DNA of 15,334 nt, taken from Deltaproteobacteria bacterium RBG_13_61_14. GTDB lineage: Bacteria > RBG-13-61-14. This document shows, one piece after another, positions 1 through 7,213 of this stretch; position 1 is the stretch's first letter; each line of letters opens with the position of its first letter. A program made the translations under genes and the position numbers. Location of the stretch: NCBI GenBank assembly GCA_001797815.1, contig MGQK01000051.1:8900-24233 (forward strand). The letters are read 5' to 3'. The notes under the pieces were generated by a model. That model had not been told where the DNA came from and ran no database searches. It was given only the letters and a program-made list of their open reading frames with translations.

Positions 1-656
1 GGCCGCTCGCGCGCACGCAATGGACTGCTTATTATTTGCACAGCGCCGGCCGGGCCAATAGCGTCCAGGGCGACGGCACGCTTTCGCCGGAGAAGCCGGG
101 CGAGGAGCCGGCGGACGGCTTTGTTTATGACCCGCGCAATCCGGTGCCGACGCTGGGCGGTAACAACCTGCTGGAGAACGTGGGCGCCAAGGATCAAAAG
201 CCGGTGGAGAAACGGGAGGACGTGCTGGTCTATACCACGCCGGTGCTGGCGGAGGACCTGGAGGTGACCGGGCCGATTAGGGTCAACCTTTACGCGGCGA
301 GCAGCGCCAAGGACACCGACTTCACCGCCAAGCTCTGCGATGTTTATCCCGACGGCGCCTCGCTCAACCTGGCCGACGGCATCATCCGCGCCCGCTACCG
401 CGAATCTTACACCGAGCCGTCACTGATCGAGCCTGGAAAAATCTACGAATACACGATTGACCTCTGGGCCACCTCCAACCTTTTCAAAAAGGGCCACCGC
501 CTCCGGGTCCAGGTCTCCAGCTCCAACTTCCCCCACTACGACCGCAACACCAACGCCGGCGGCGAGGCCGGGCCGGACAACATCATCACGGCCGAGCAGA
601 CCATTTACCACGACGCGGCCCATCCCTCGCACATCACCTTGCCGGTGATCCCGTGA
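1..656 (+). CDS. CocE/NonD-family hydrolase, C-terminal part (5' end outside window)
   Basis: The reading frame is open to the left edge and already reads QWTAYYLHSAGRANS before the first possible start codon (TTG at 36), so this is the 3' part of a longer gene, not a small protein. It ends with TGA at 654-656. The visible part is the jelly-roll C-terminal domain of the X-Pro dipeptidyl-peptidase/CocE acyl-hydrolase family. Recognisable pieces are the WxxYYLHSxGRAN entry strand, the GDGTLS turn, the VYTTPVLAEDLEVTG strand and, near the end, the family signature SSSNFPHYDRNTNAGGE. Family members hydrolyse esters or amides (acylases, cocaine esterase, glutaryl-7-ACA acylase). The catalytic alpha/beta-hydrolase domain with its Ser-Asp-His triad would lie upstream and cannot be checked, so the substrate is unknown. 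The family call is secure. Confidence 0.9.
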   Translation, partial: PLARTQWTAYYLHSAGRANSVQGDGTLSPEKPGEEPADGFVYDPRNPVPTLGGNNLLENVGAKDQKPVEKREDVLVYTTPVLAEDLEVTGPIRVNLYAASSAKDTDFTAKLCDVYPDGASLNLADGIIRARYRESYTEPSLIEPGKIYEYTIDLWATSNLFKKGHRLRVQVSSSNFPHYDRNTNAGGEAGPDNIITAEQTIYHDAAHPSHITLPVIP

Positions 657-674
657 CATATGACATAGACATAT

Positions 675-803
675 GGGGGTCAGTGCTAAACTTTAAATTT
701 AAGGGCAGAGAGCGAAACCGCGGGTTGGGGAATCACAAGCGGATCGGTCTTCCGATGAGAGGAAAAGGAATTTCCTTAAGTTTAAAGTTTAGCACTGACC
801 CCC
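675..803. repeat. 129-bp element bounded by 30-bp inverted repeats (REP/BIME- or MITE-like)
   Basis: Positions 675-697 are the exact reverse complement of 781-803 (23 bp). After one mismatch the match continues for six more bases, giving arms 675-704 and 774-803. Each arm starts at its outer end with GGGGGTCAGTGCTAAA and continues into AT-rich sequence. The 69-bp interior contains two smaller dyads: ATCGG/CCGAT (743-747/752-756) and AAGGAA/TTCCTT (765-770/772-777). There is no coding capacity. The GGGGTCAG outer end resembles repeats of the kind mobilised in trans by REP-associated tyrosine transposases; that link is my inference, since no transposase is present. The right arm overlaps the last codons and stop of rarA. 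Confidence 0.8.
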
Positions 804-2156
804 GCTTTCACCCGGATCGTCCTCTTCCTTTTTCACTCCCTCGCGCCAGCGGCTGAGGCGCGCCTTGATCTTGATCTCCTCGCCTTGCTCGCTGGGTTCG
901 TAAAAAACGGTCCCGCGCAGCTTTTCCGGCAAATAGTTCTCCCGGACATGGTGCCCGGGATAGTCGTGGGGATACTTGTAGTCGTGGCCATAGCCGAGGG
1001 CCTCCATCAACCCGGTGACCGGGTTGCGCAAATGCTCCGGCACCGGGAGCGAGCCGGCCTCCCGAACCGCGGCCGCGGCCTTGCCCAGGGCCGCGTAACT
1101 GGCGTTGGACTTGGGCGCGCCGGCGAGATAAGTCACGGCCTGGGCCATGGGGATCCGGCCCTCGGGCAGGCCCACGAAGCTGAAGGCCTGCTGGGCCGCG
1201 ACCGCGACCTGCAGCGCCATCGGGTCGGCGTTGCCGATGTCCTCCGCGGCGAAGATCACCATCCGCCGCAAGAGGAAGAGCGGGTCTTCGCCCGACTCCA
1301 GCATCCGCACCATCCAGTAGAGGGCCGCGTCCGGGTCCGAGCCGCGCAAGGATTTGATAAAGGCCGAGATCAAATTGTAATGCTCCTCACCGGCCTTGTC
1401 GTAGAGCAAAGAGCCGCTGGAGAGCGCCTCTTTGGCCTCGGCTTCGGTGACGCGCCCGCCGGCTTTGGCCCGGGCCAGGGAGGCCGCCAACTCCAGCGCA
1501 TTCAGCGCCCGGCGGGCGTCCCCGTCCGCCACCCGCGCCAGGTAGCGGACCGCGGCCTCCTCCACTAAAAGCGGGTCCTCGCCCGCGAACAGGCCCCGCT
1601 CGCGTTCGGCGACGGCCTGGGCCAGAATCCGGGCGATGTCGTCCTCGCTCAGGAAGTTGAGCACGCACACCCGGCATCGGGAAAGGAGCGCGGGGATCAC
1701 CTCGAAGCTCGGATTCTGAGTGGTGGCGCCGATCAGGATCAGCCTGCCCGTCTCCACGTGGGGCAGAAACGCGTCCTGCTGGGCCTTGTTCCAGCGGTGG
1801 ATCTCGTCCACAAACAACACCGTCTTCTGGCCCTGGAATTTGCGGCGCTGCTCGGCCTCCTCGATGGCCTTGCGCAACTCGGCCACCCCCGAGAGCACCG
1901 CGGAGAAGGACAGGAAGTGGGCCTTGGAGTTGCGGGTCAGCATCCGGGCCAGGGTGGTCTTGCCCGAGCCGGGCGGGCCCCAGAAGATCAGGCTGGGCAG
2001 CTTGCCGCTCTGGTAGATCTCGCGCAGGAACTTGTCCGGCCCGACCAGGTGTTCCTGGCCCACGAACTCCTCGAGCTTCCGCGGCCGCATCCGGTCGGCC
2101 AGAGGCGCTTCCCGCCGCGCCTCCTCGGAGCCGGCCTGGTCAAAGAGGTCGTCCAT
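789..2156 (-). CDS. rarA: Replication-associated recombination protein RarA (MgsA/WRNIP1 family AAA+ ATPase)
   Basis: The 455-residue protein has the usual length and order for RarA. The N-terminus MDDLFDQ is followed by APLADRMRPRKLEEFVGQEHL (about 17-37). Walker A GPPGSGKT is at 60-67, Walker B VLFVDEIH at 113-120, sensor 1 GATTQNPS at 143-150 and the arginine-finger SRC at 159-161. The C-terminal half carries the family's MVRMLESGEDPLFLLRRMV and KYPHDYPGH motifs of the tetramerisation region. RarA acts at stalled or gapped replication forks with SSB and RecA. The ATG at 2156 gives the family N-terminus, although its Shine-Dalgarno match (GAGG) is very close. The last four sense codons (GGQC) and TAA stop lie inside the right arm of the adjacent inverted repeat, so the final residues are repeat-derived. 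It is divergent from the acyl-CoA ligase. Confidence 0.97.
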   Translation of the reverse strand: MDDLFDQAGSEEARREAPLADRMRPRKLEEFVGQEHLVGPDKFLREIYQSGKLPSLIFWGPPGSGKTTLARMLTRNSKAHFLSFSAVLSGVAELRKAIEEAEQRRKFQGQKTVLFVDEIHRWNKAQQDAFLPHVETGRLILIGATTQNPSFEVIPALLSRCRVCVLNFLSEDDIARILAQAVAERERGLFAGEDPLLVEEAAVRYLARVADGDARRALNALELAASLARAKAGGRVTEAEAKEALSSGSLLYDKAGEEHYNLISAFIKSLRGSDPDAALYWMVRMLESGEDPLFLLRRMVIFAAEDIGNADPMALQVAVAAQQAFSFVGLPEGRIPMAQAVTYLAGAPKSNASYAALGKAAAAVREAGSLPVPEHLRNPVTGLMEALGYGHDYKYPHDYPGHHVRENYLPEKLRGTVFYEPSEQGEEIKIKARLSRWREGVKKEEDDPGESGGQC

Positions 2157-2209
2157 GCCTCTAAATTAGCATAGAAGCCGAGAGGGGGGAAGCGGAAGAA
2201 AGGGTTCGC

Positions 2210-2230
2210 GGTTGGCGGTTGGCGGTTGGC
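2210..2230. repeat. Three tandem copies of a 7-bp unit (GGTTGGC)
   Basis: GGTTGGC occurs three times in perfect tandem, preceded by a related GGTTCGC at 2203-2209. It lies between the divergent rarA and acyl-CoA ligase genes, 54 bp upstream of the rarA start. Short heptamer arrays like this expand and contract by slippage. No protein-coding or regulatory role is visible. Confidence 0.8.
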
Positions 2231-2306
2231 CGAGAGAAGGTTTGTCATTTTACATTTATGGATAGAACATGCGCCCGGCCGCTTTTTCCTCGGATACCTC
2301 GAGAGC

Positions 2307-2341
2307 CCAAGCTTGACTTGGCTTTTCGGCTCGGATAAGGT
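2307..2341 (+). promoter_or_regulatory. Candidate sigma70-type promoter with overlapping dyad for the acyl-CoA ligase gene
   Basis: TTGACT (2313-2318; five of six to the -35 consensus) is followed after 17 bp by TAAGGT (2336-2341), a weak -10. This would leave a leader of about 30 nt before the ATG at 2379. The -35 box sits inside an inverted repeat, CCAAG (2307-2311) and CTTGG (2317-2321), which could be an operator. Spacing and position support the call; the poor -10 keeps confidence modest. Confidence 0.35.
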
Positions 2342-2378
2342 GAAAGTCAGATTTTTCTTGGGAAGTCGAGGAAAGCGG

Positions 2379-4127
2379 ATGAAAATTTATTCGAGCAACT
2401 TTATCAACAACTACCTGACCGCCTTGGCGCTCTACCACCCCCAGGGCGAGTTCATCGTTTACGGCGACCGCCGCATCACCTGGTCCGAACTCCATCGCCG
2501 CACCAACCAGCTCGGCCAGGGGCTTTTGACCCTGGGGGTGAAGAAGGGCGACAAAGTGGCCTTCATGTTCCACAACTGCCCGGAGTTCATCGAGGTCAAC
2601 TACGCCATCCAAAAGATCGGGGCCATCCCGGTGCCCATGAACTACCGGTTCACCCCCCGGGAGATCGAATACCAGACCAACCACTGCGACGCCGCGGTGT
2701 TCCTGTACGAGACCATCTGGCAAGAGCCGATCGCCAAAGCGCGGCCCGAGCTGAAAAGGGTCCGCCATTTCGTCGCCGCCGGCCCGGACCCCGCGCCGGA
2801 AGTGATCCAATACGAGGATCTGGTCTCGCGCCAGCCGGACCAGCCGATCGAGGTTTCCACCGGCCGGGACGACGTCTGCGTGATCATCTACACCGGCGGC
2901 ACCACCGGCCCTTCCAAGGGGGTGATGCTCACCTATGGCGCTCACCTCGACATGTTCGCCGCGCTCTTCCTCAACCTGATCATGCGCTTCGCCGAGCTTA
3001 AGCTCACCCCGGCGTTGCGCGAGCGGCTCAAGCAAACCATCCCCCTCACCGGGCTGAGCACGATCCTCAAAGTCTTCCAGTCGGACCTGGTGCGCCGCTT
3101 GCTCTCGCGGCCCGGGACCCAGGACCGCCTGCGCCGGCTCTTCCAGCGCTTCCTCTCCGAGCCCAGCCTGCTCCGCTTCGGCTACAAAAACAACGTCCGC
3201 TGGATCCTCCCCTCCTTCCCCCTTTTCCACGACGCCTCCTACCAGATTCTGGTCCTGGCCACCTTTGCCGGCAATTTAAGCTTCATCATGCCGAAAGAGG
3301 TGAAGTTTGATCCGGAAGAAGTTTTCCGCCTGGTGGAAAAAGAAAAGATCACCTTCATGGGCAATGTCCCGACGGGCTGGAAGATGCTGGTGGATCATCC
3401 CGCGCTCAGCAAATACAACTTGAGCTCGCTGGCCGTGGCCGCGACCGGCGCCGGCTTGAACCCCGCCTCGCTCAAGCGCAAGATGATGGAGAAATTCCCG
3501 GGGTTGATCATCCTCGACCTGTTCGGCCAGACCGAGATGACGCCGATCACCACCTTCCGCATTGACACCGACATCGCGAGCCTCAAAGACCGGAGCATCG
3601 GCCGGCCCATGCTCGAGGCCAAGATCGTGGACGAGGAGGGGAGGGAGGTGCCGTCCGGCCAGATCGGCGAGATCGCTTACAAAAGCTCCACCGTGATGAA
3701 GGGCTATTACAAGGATGAGGAGAAGACCAAGGAAGTGATGAAGGACGGGTGGTTTTACTCCGGCGACCTCGGTTACCTGGACGAAGAGGGTGAGATCCGG
3801 GTGGTGGAGCGGAAGAAGGAGTGCATCACCTCGGGCGGGGAGAAGATTTTTCCCCAGGAGGTGGAAGATATCATCCACCAGCACCCCAAGGTCAAGGACG
3901 TGTGCGTGATCGGGGTGCCGGACGAGACCTGGGGCAGCGCGGTGCGGGCGGTGGTGCAGCTCCAGGAGGGGCAGCAGGCCACCGCGGATGAGATTATCGA
4001 GTTTTGCAAGGACCAGATGGCCGGCTACAAGCGGCCCAAGAGCGTGGTCTTTGCCGAGTCCTTGCCGATCTCGCCGGTGGGCAAGGTGCTGCGGGCCAAG
4101 GTCCGGGAGCTTTTCGGACAGCCGTAG
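2379..4127 (+). CDS. AMP-forming acyl-CoA synthetase/ligase (ANL superfamily) with large insertion
   Basis: The 582-residue protein should activate a carboxylic acid with ATP to an acyl-adenylate and transfer it to CoA. Core motifs are complete: A3 P-loop YTGGTTGPSKGV (171-182), PLFHD (281-285), A5 LFGQTEMTP (381-389), A7 YSGDLGYLDEEGEI (460-473), the hinge/A8 region with ERKKECITSGGEKIFPQEVE (about 477-496) and the catalytic Lys of A10 in SPVGKVLR (K569). The ATG at 2379 is chosen because GAGG (2368-2371) lies seven bases upstream and the protein then begins like other family members. The frame stays open upstream, but that extension has no family character. Between A3 and PLFHD lie about 99 residues instead of the usual 35-45. 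The extra segment (about 192-272) has hydrophobic and Arg-rich helical stretches. Fatty or aromatic acids are possible substrates; the sequence does not decide. No pathway partner is adjacent. Confidence 0.93.
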   Translation: MKIYSSNFINNYLTALALYHPQGEFIVYGDRRITWSELHRRTNQLGQGLLTLGVKKGDKVAFMFHNCPEFIEVNYAIQKIGAIPVPMNYRFTPREIEYQTNHCDAAVFLYETIWQEPIAKARPELKRVRHFVAAGPDPAPEVIQYEDLVSRQPDQPIEVSTGRDDVCVIIYTGGTTGPSKGVMLTYGAHLDMFAALFLNLIMRFAELKLTPALRERLKQTIPLTGLSTILKVFQSDLVRRLLSRPGTQDRLRRLFQRFLSEPSLLRFGYKNNVRWILPSFPLFHDASYQILVLATFAGNLSFIMPKEVKFDPEEVFRLVEKEKITFMGNVPTGWKMLVDHPALSKYNLSSLAVAATGAGLNPASLKRKMMEKFPGLIILDLFGQTEMTPITTFRIDTDIASLKDRSIGRPMLEAKIVDEEGREVPSGQIGEIAYKSSTVMKGYYKDEEKTKEVMKDGWFYSGDLGYLDEEGEIRVVERKKECITSGGEKIFPQEVEDIIHQHPKVKDVCVIGVPDETWGSAVRAVVQLQEGQQATADEIIEFCKDQMAGYKRPKSVVFAESLPISPVGKVLRAKVRELFGQP

Positions 4128-4264
4128 GGAAAGAGCTCCCGCCCAGCCGCCAAGACACTCTACTTTTTCGGCCGGCTGAGCCAGTAACCAACCGGGTGCT
4201 CTTGCTCTTGATTCGAACTGGTTTCATAAATTCGCCTGAAATATAATATTCAATCCTGACAATT

Positions 4265-4318
4265 TGGTAGAGGCGCAATTTATTGCGCCATCCCAGAAGG
4301 GTGTGATGAATCACGCCC
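4265..4318. repeat. Pair of short palindromes between convergent genes (repeat family / possible bidirectional terminator)
   Basis: The first palindrome is GGCGCAAT (4272-4279) with its complement 4282-4289, preceded by GGTAGA. Nine bases later comes GGGTGTGAT (4299-4307) with complement ATCACGCCC (4310-4318), one G-T wobble. They sit between the 3' ends of the acyl-CoA ligase (+) and the radical SAM gene (-), where a two-way transcription end would be expected. Neither hairpin has a good T tract, so intrinsic termination is doubtful. The layout (G-rich outer arm, self-complementary core centred on TTYA) resembles the palindrome at 5803-5822, suggesting a dispersed repeat family. Confidence 0.6.
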
Positions 4319-4344
4319 CGACGATTGGGATTATGAAACGGATT

Positions 4345-5754
4345 CTAAGAGAAATAAGCGCGCAGGTTCTTGAGGCCCAGGGCGATGGTCTCGGCCAGGG
4401 GGCGGTTGGTGGCGGCGCGGTATTGGAGCCCGATGCTCGTGAGGAAGACGAGGTCGAAGAGGGGGTTGGCTGGCAGGCGGGTGGCCGCGAGCAGGAGCGG
4501 CTTGAGCCCGGGCCAGTGGATGGCGGGCCAGAAGAGCTTGTGCAGGTTTTCCAGGCGGCGGATATCGGGCCGCTTAAGCACGCTCCTCCGGAAGTAGCTC
4601 TCCGAGACCTGGTCGGCCGCGTAGTCCGGCGCGACCAGGCCGAGGGCCCGGGCCTGGTCGCCGAGCGCGGTGCGGGGGTAGGGCTGGAAGATGCTCACCC
4701 GGGGGAATTGGGCGCGGAGCCGGCCGTTGAGGGCGAGGGTGGCAAAAGCCTGGTCCAGGGTCTCGCCGGGGAGCCCGATCATGTTGTAGGTGAGGAACTG
4801 GAGGCGGTGGCGGTGCAAAAGCTCGGCCGCGGCCAGGATCTTGTCCTCGGAGACCTTGCGGCCCAGCACCTGCTCGCGGATTTTCGCGTCGCCGCTCTCG
4901 ATCCCGATCTGCACGCAGTGGCAGTTGGCCGCCTTTAGCGCCCGCGCCAGGTCTTCATCCAACAGCTCCACTCGCGCGTTCACGATCAGGGGCCAGCCGA
5001 ACTCGCGGGCGTAGCGCTCCAGGAATTCGAGCGCCCAGTCGCGCTTGACCCCGAAGGTGTCGTCCACCACGTTGATGGTCCTGGGGCCCTGGATCTGGCG
5101 CAGCTCGGCCAGCACGTTGTCCACGCTCCGCTGGCGCAGGTAGGGGCCGTGGCCGTGGAGCAGGTCCTTTAGCGTGCCGTTGTAGCAGTAGGCGCAGCGG
5201 TAAGGGCAGCCGCGCATGGTCAGAAGCCGGCGCATGGCGCTTTTGGCCAGGAAGGGATCGGCCTGTTCGAGCAGCCCGCGGTCGGGAAAGGGGATGCTAT
5301 CCAGGTCGGCAATCAGGTCCGCGGGCGGGTTCTCGAAGACCTTGCCCTCTTGCTTCACCCACAGCCCGGGCACTTCGCGAAAGTCCTCTCCCCGGTCCAG
5401 GCGGTCGAGCAGCTCGGCGAGCGGGATCTCGCCCTCGCCCCGGCAGATAATATCCAGGGCCGGGTCCTGGATCACCTCGGGAAAATAAGTCGGGTGCGGT
5501 CCGCCGAGCAGGATCAGGCCGGAATAATGCGGCCGCAGCGCCCGGGCCAGGGCAAGCGCCTGCCGGTGCGCGCCGGTGGTGGCGGAGAAGGCGACCACGG
5601 CCGGCTGGAGCCGGGAAACCGCGTCGAGGAGAGGAGCGGGCTTGCGGAGCAGGCGGAGTTCGGGCCGATGGCCGCGGCTGCGGATGAAGGAGGCCAGGTA
5701 GAGCAGGCCCAGGTGCTCGAACCATTCGGTCTGGATGAAGAGGACTGATGCCAT
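4345..5754 (-). CDS. B12-binding-domain radical SAM protein
   Basis: This 469-residue enzyme has an N-terminal cobalamin-binding-type Rossmann domain (residues 1 to about 150; GLLYLASFIRSRGH near 16-29, ILLGGPHPTYFPEV near 81-94, CRGEGE at 104-109). It is followed by a radical SAM core whose cluster motif is CPYRCAYCYN (Cys183, Cys187, Cys190). IGIESGD and NMIGLPGET downstream are the usual core strands. The classical DxHxxG cobalamin-ligand motif is not seen, as in several BchE-like members. Such enzymes carry out methylations, cyclisations or ring changes on lipids, tetrapyrroles and natural products; the substrate here cannot be named. The ATG at 5754 is preferred, with GGAAG upstream; the longer frame would start with TTG inside a hairpin. 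Stop is TAG at 4345-4347. Its upstream same-strand neighbour is the exported protein. Confidence 0.92.
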   Translation of the reverse strand: MASVLFIQTEWFEHLGLLYLASFIRSRGHRPELRLLRKPAPLLDAVSRLQPAVVAFSATTGAHRQALALARALRPHYSGLILLGGPHPTYFPEVIQDPALDIICRGEGEIPLAELLDRLDRGEDFREVPGLWVKQEGKVFENPPADLIADLDSIPFPDRGLLEQADPFLAKSAMRRLLTMRGCPYRCAYCYNGTLKDLLHGHGPYLRQRSVDNVLAELRQIQGPRTINVVDDTFGVKRDWALEFLERYAREFGWPLIVNARVELLDEDLARALKAANCHCVQIGIESGDAKIREQVLGRKVSEDKILAAAELLHRHRLQFLTYNMIGLPGETLDQAFATLALNGRLRAQFPRVSIFQPYPRTALGDQARALGLVAPDYAADQVSESYFRRSVLKRPDIRRLENLHKLFWPAIHWPGLKPLLLAATRLPANPLFDLVFLTSIGLQYRAATNRPLAETIALGLKNLRAYFS

Positions 5755-5795
5755 GGGTACTGGCTTCCAAGATACCGGAAAGCCGGGAAGATGGC

Positions 5796-5822
5796 AAAAA
5801 GGGGGCGGTTTCAAACCCGCCC
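5796..5822 (-). terminator. Terminator-like hairpin after the exported-protein gene
   Basis: Read on the minus strand, the stop codon TAG (5824-5822) runs directly into a GC hairpin: GGGCGGGTTT pairs with AAACCGCCC (one bulged base), then come two further C residues and TTTTT (5800-5796). That is the layout of a rho-independent terminator. It lies 42 bp upstream of the radical SAM start, so the two genes are probably not simply co-transcribed, or only by read-through. Its sequence design resembles the palindromes near 4265-4318, so it may be a repeat recruited as a terminator. Confidence 0.65.
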
Positions 5823-7201
5823 TACTGGGGGTTTTTTGGGGTTAAGTCCTCGGCAAGGGGCGCCAGAGTCTGGGTCTTCACCTGCAAGGGATGGTCGAGG
5901 ATGTCGAGGATGCGCTGCACTTGCTCGGGCTGGAGTTGGTTCAAGAAGTAATAGTATTGGTAGGTAATGACGCCGGGCGGCTGCTCCCCGCTGGGGTTGA
6001 CCAGGGTGTAGCCCACGGCCGAGACGCCGGGGCAGGCCTCCGGTGGATCGTTTACCGTCGCGTCGTCCAGGTAATAGGGGAGCTGCTTCTGTCCGGGGAT
6101 CGGGGGAACCGTAAACAAGCGGGAGACCAGAGCGCCCTGGGGTCCGAAGCCGGCGTTCCAGGCAATCGGGGTCCGGGTATCCAGGTGTTTTTCGGCCTCG
6201 CTCATGTGCCCGTCCAGGATCACCTGCTCGTTCAAAGGATTAGCCGCGCTGAAGGGGTAAGAGCCGTAAACCGCGGGGCAGAAGTCCATGTAGCCGCGGA
6301 AGTTGACGGTCTTGATAATGTGGGAGCTGCCGGGCGCGCTCAGGGCAATGGGCCAGATCATGTGGTTGACGTAATAGGAGATCAGGGAGTAGCCCTCGAT
6401 CTTGAACCGGAAATATTTGGCGATCTCGATGTAACCCTGGGCCAGATGCAGGACCCGGACCGGGCCGTCAATCCAGCCCACGTCCTGGGCCTTGGTCATC
6501 TCGTCGAAGGCAAAGGGCACGGTGATCCCCAGGGGCAGGACCACCTCGCCCCGCATCTTCAGCCGGTCGAGCACGTCTTTCCCCCGGCTGCCCTCGGCCC
6601 GGTTCGCGGCCATGAAGTCGGGATACACCCGGTCCATCGGCCCGCCCATGATGTATTCATAAGTGATTACCCGCCGGTAGTGCGCCGCCGGGTCAACCTC
6701 CACCCGGATGTAGTCCTCCCCCGAGCGCGGCGTCTGGCCGGCAAAGCCGGCCAGGTAAAGCCACCCTTGCTCCCCGCTCTGAGGATCGGTCAATTCGATC
6801 TCCCGGACGGTCCGGGCGCCCGCCGGCCACTCCCCCGGCTCGGCCCGGTCGCCGGAATCCTTGGCCATAAACACCAGCTCGTCGTTGGCATCGAAGTCGG
6901 GGTCCGGGTCGGCGCCGGCCTCCGGGCCCTGGGTGAAGCAATAGCTGCCGTCCGGCTTTTTCTGGTCAATCTGGAAAGGGACCGGCGCCCAGGCATGGTG
7001 GTGCCAGGCGACCAAGGCCAGTTGTCCGGCCGGGCCGGCCGGCCGGGACTGGAATTGCCTGCCCTCCATCACCACCGGATCGTCCTGGCGGGTCAGGGTT
7101 TTCTCTTGCGCGAAGAGACAGGGCGGGAAAGGAAGTAAGGCGAAAAGAAAAAGTCCCGCTGCCGCGAAATCATTCCAGATGGTCATCATCCGCATGGTCA
7201 T
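5822..7201 (-). CDS. Exported protein of unknown function
   Basis: I do not recognise this family. The roughly 459-residue product begins with a Met-rich stretch and a hydrophobic segment (AAAGLFLFALLPFPPCLFA) followed by QEKTL, a likely Sec signal peptide cleaved after FA. The Cys in PPC does not fit a lipobox well. The mature part is soluble and rich in aromatic residues and turns. Visible features include an acidic DPDPDFDANDELVFMAKDSGD stretch soon after a VPFQIDQ segment, YEYIMGGPMDRVYPDF, and NHMIWPIALSAPGSSHIIKTV in the middle. No transmembrane helix follows the signal. Start choice is uncertain: GTG at 7213, or ATG at 7204, 7201 or 7195. ATG 7201 is taken because GAGG lies six bases before it. 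The extreme N-terminus contains a perfect 15-bp duplication. It is probably secreted or periplasmic and followed by a terminator-like hairpin. Confidence 0.75.
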   Translation of the reverse strand: MTMRMMTIWNDFAAAGLFLFALLPFPPCLFAQEKTLTRQDDPVVMEGRQFQSRPAGPAGQLALVAWHHHAWAPVPFQIDQKKPDGSYCFTQGPEAGADPDPDFDANDELVFMAKDSGDRAEPGEWPAGARTVREIELTDPQSGEQGWLYLAGFAGQTPRSGEDYIRVEVDPAAHYRRVITYEYIMGGPMDRVYPDFMAANRAEGSRGKDVLDRLKMRGEVVLPLGITVPFAFDEMTKAQDVGWIDGPVRVLHLAQGYIEIAKYFRFKIEGYSLISYYVNHMIWPIALSAPGSSHIIKTVNFRGYMDFCPAVYGSYPFSAANPLNEQVILDGHMSEAEKHLDTRTPIAWNAGFGPQGALVSRLFTVPPIPGQKQLPYYLDDATVNDPPEACPGVSAVGYTLVNPSGEQPPGVITYQYYYFLNQLQPEQVQRILDILDHPLQVKTQTLAPLAEDLTPKNPQ

Positions 7202-7208
7202 CATCCGC
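7179..7208. repeat. Perfect 15-bp tandem duplication at the exported-protein start
   Basis: ATGGTCATCATCCGC occurs at 7179-7193 and again at 7194-7208. On the minus strand it encodes a repeated RMMT block and creates several alternative ATG codons in one frame around the start. The exact identity suggests a recent in-frame slippage or duplication event. Confidence 0.85.
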
Positions 7209-7213
7209 CTCAC

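Noticed and set aside
653-856. A 67-codon plus-strand frame across the inverted-repeat element
   Set aside because: It is made of repeat sequence and the rarA 3' end read backwards, with no ribosome-binding site or protein-like character.
2226-2378. Upstream in-frame extension of the acyl-CoA ligase
   Set aside because: It includes part of the heptamer repeat and a candidate promoter, does not resemble the family, and a good Shine-Dalgarno precedes ATG 2379.
2256-3230. A 324-codon minus-strand frame opposite the acyl-CoA ligase
   Set aside because: Antisense shadow; the ligase motifs on the other strand are unambiguous.
4242-4247. A perfect TATAAT hexamer on the plus strand
   Set aside because: There is no matching -35 and no gene or RNA downstream before the convergent radical SAM gene; it is probably chance in an AT-rich intergenic stretch.
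5891-7138. A 415-codon plus-strand frame opposite the exported-protein gene
   Set aside because: Compositionally biased antisense shadow with no motif or ribosome-binding site; the opposite strand has a signal peptide and normal composition.
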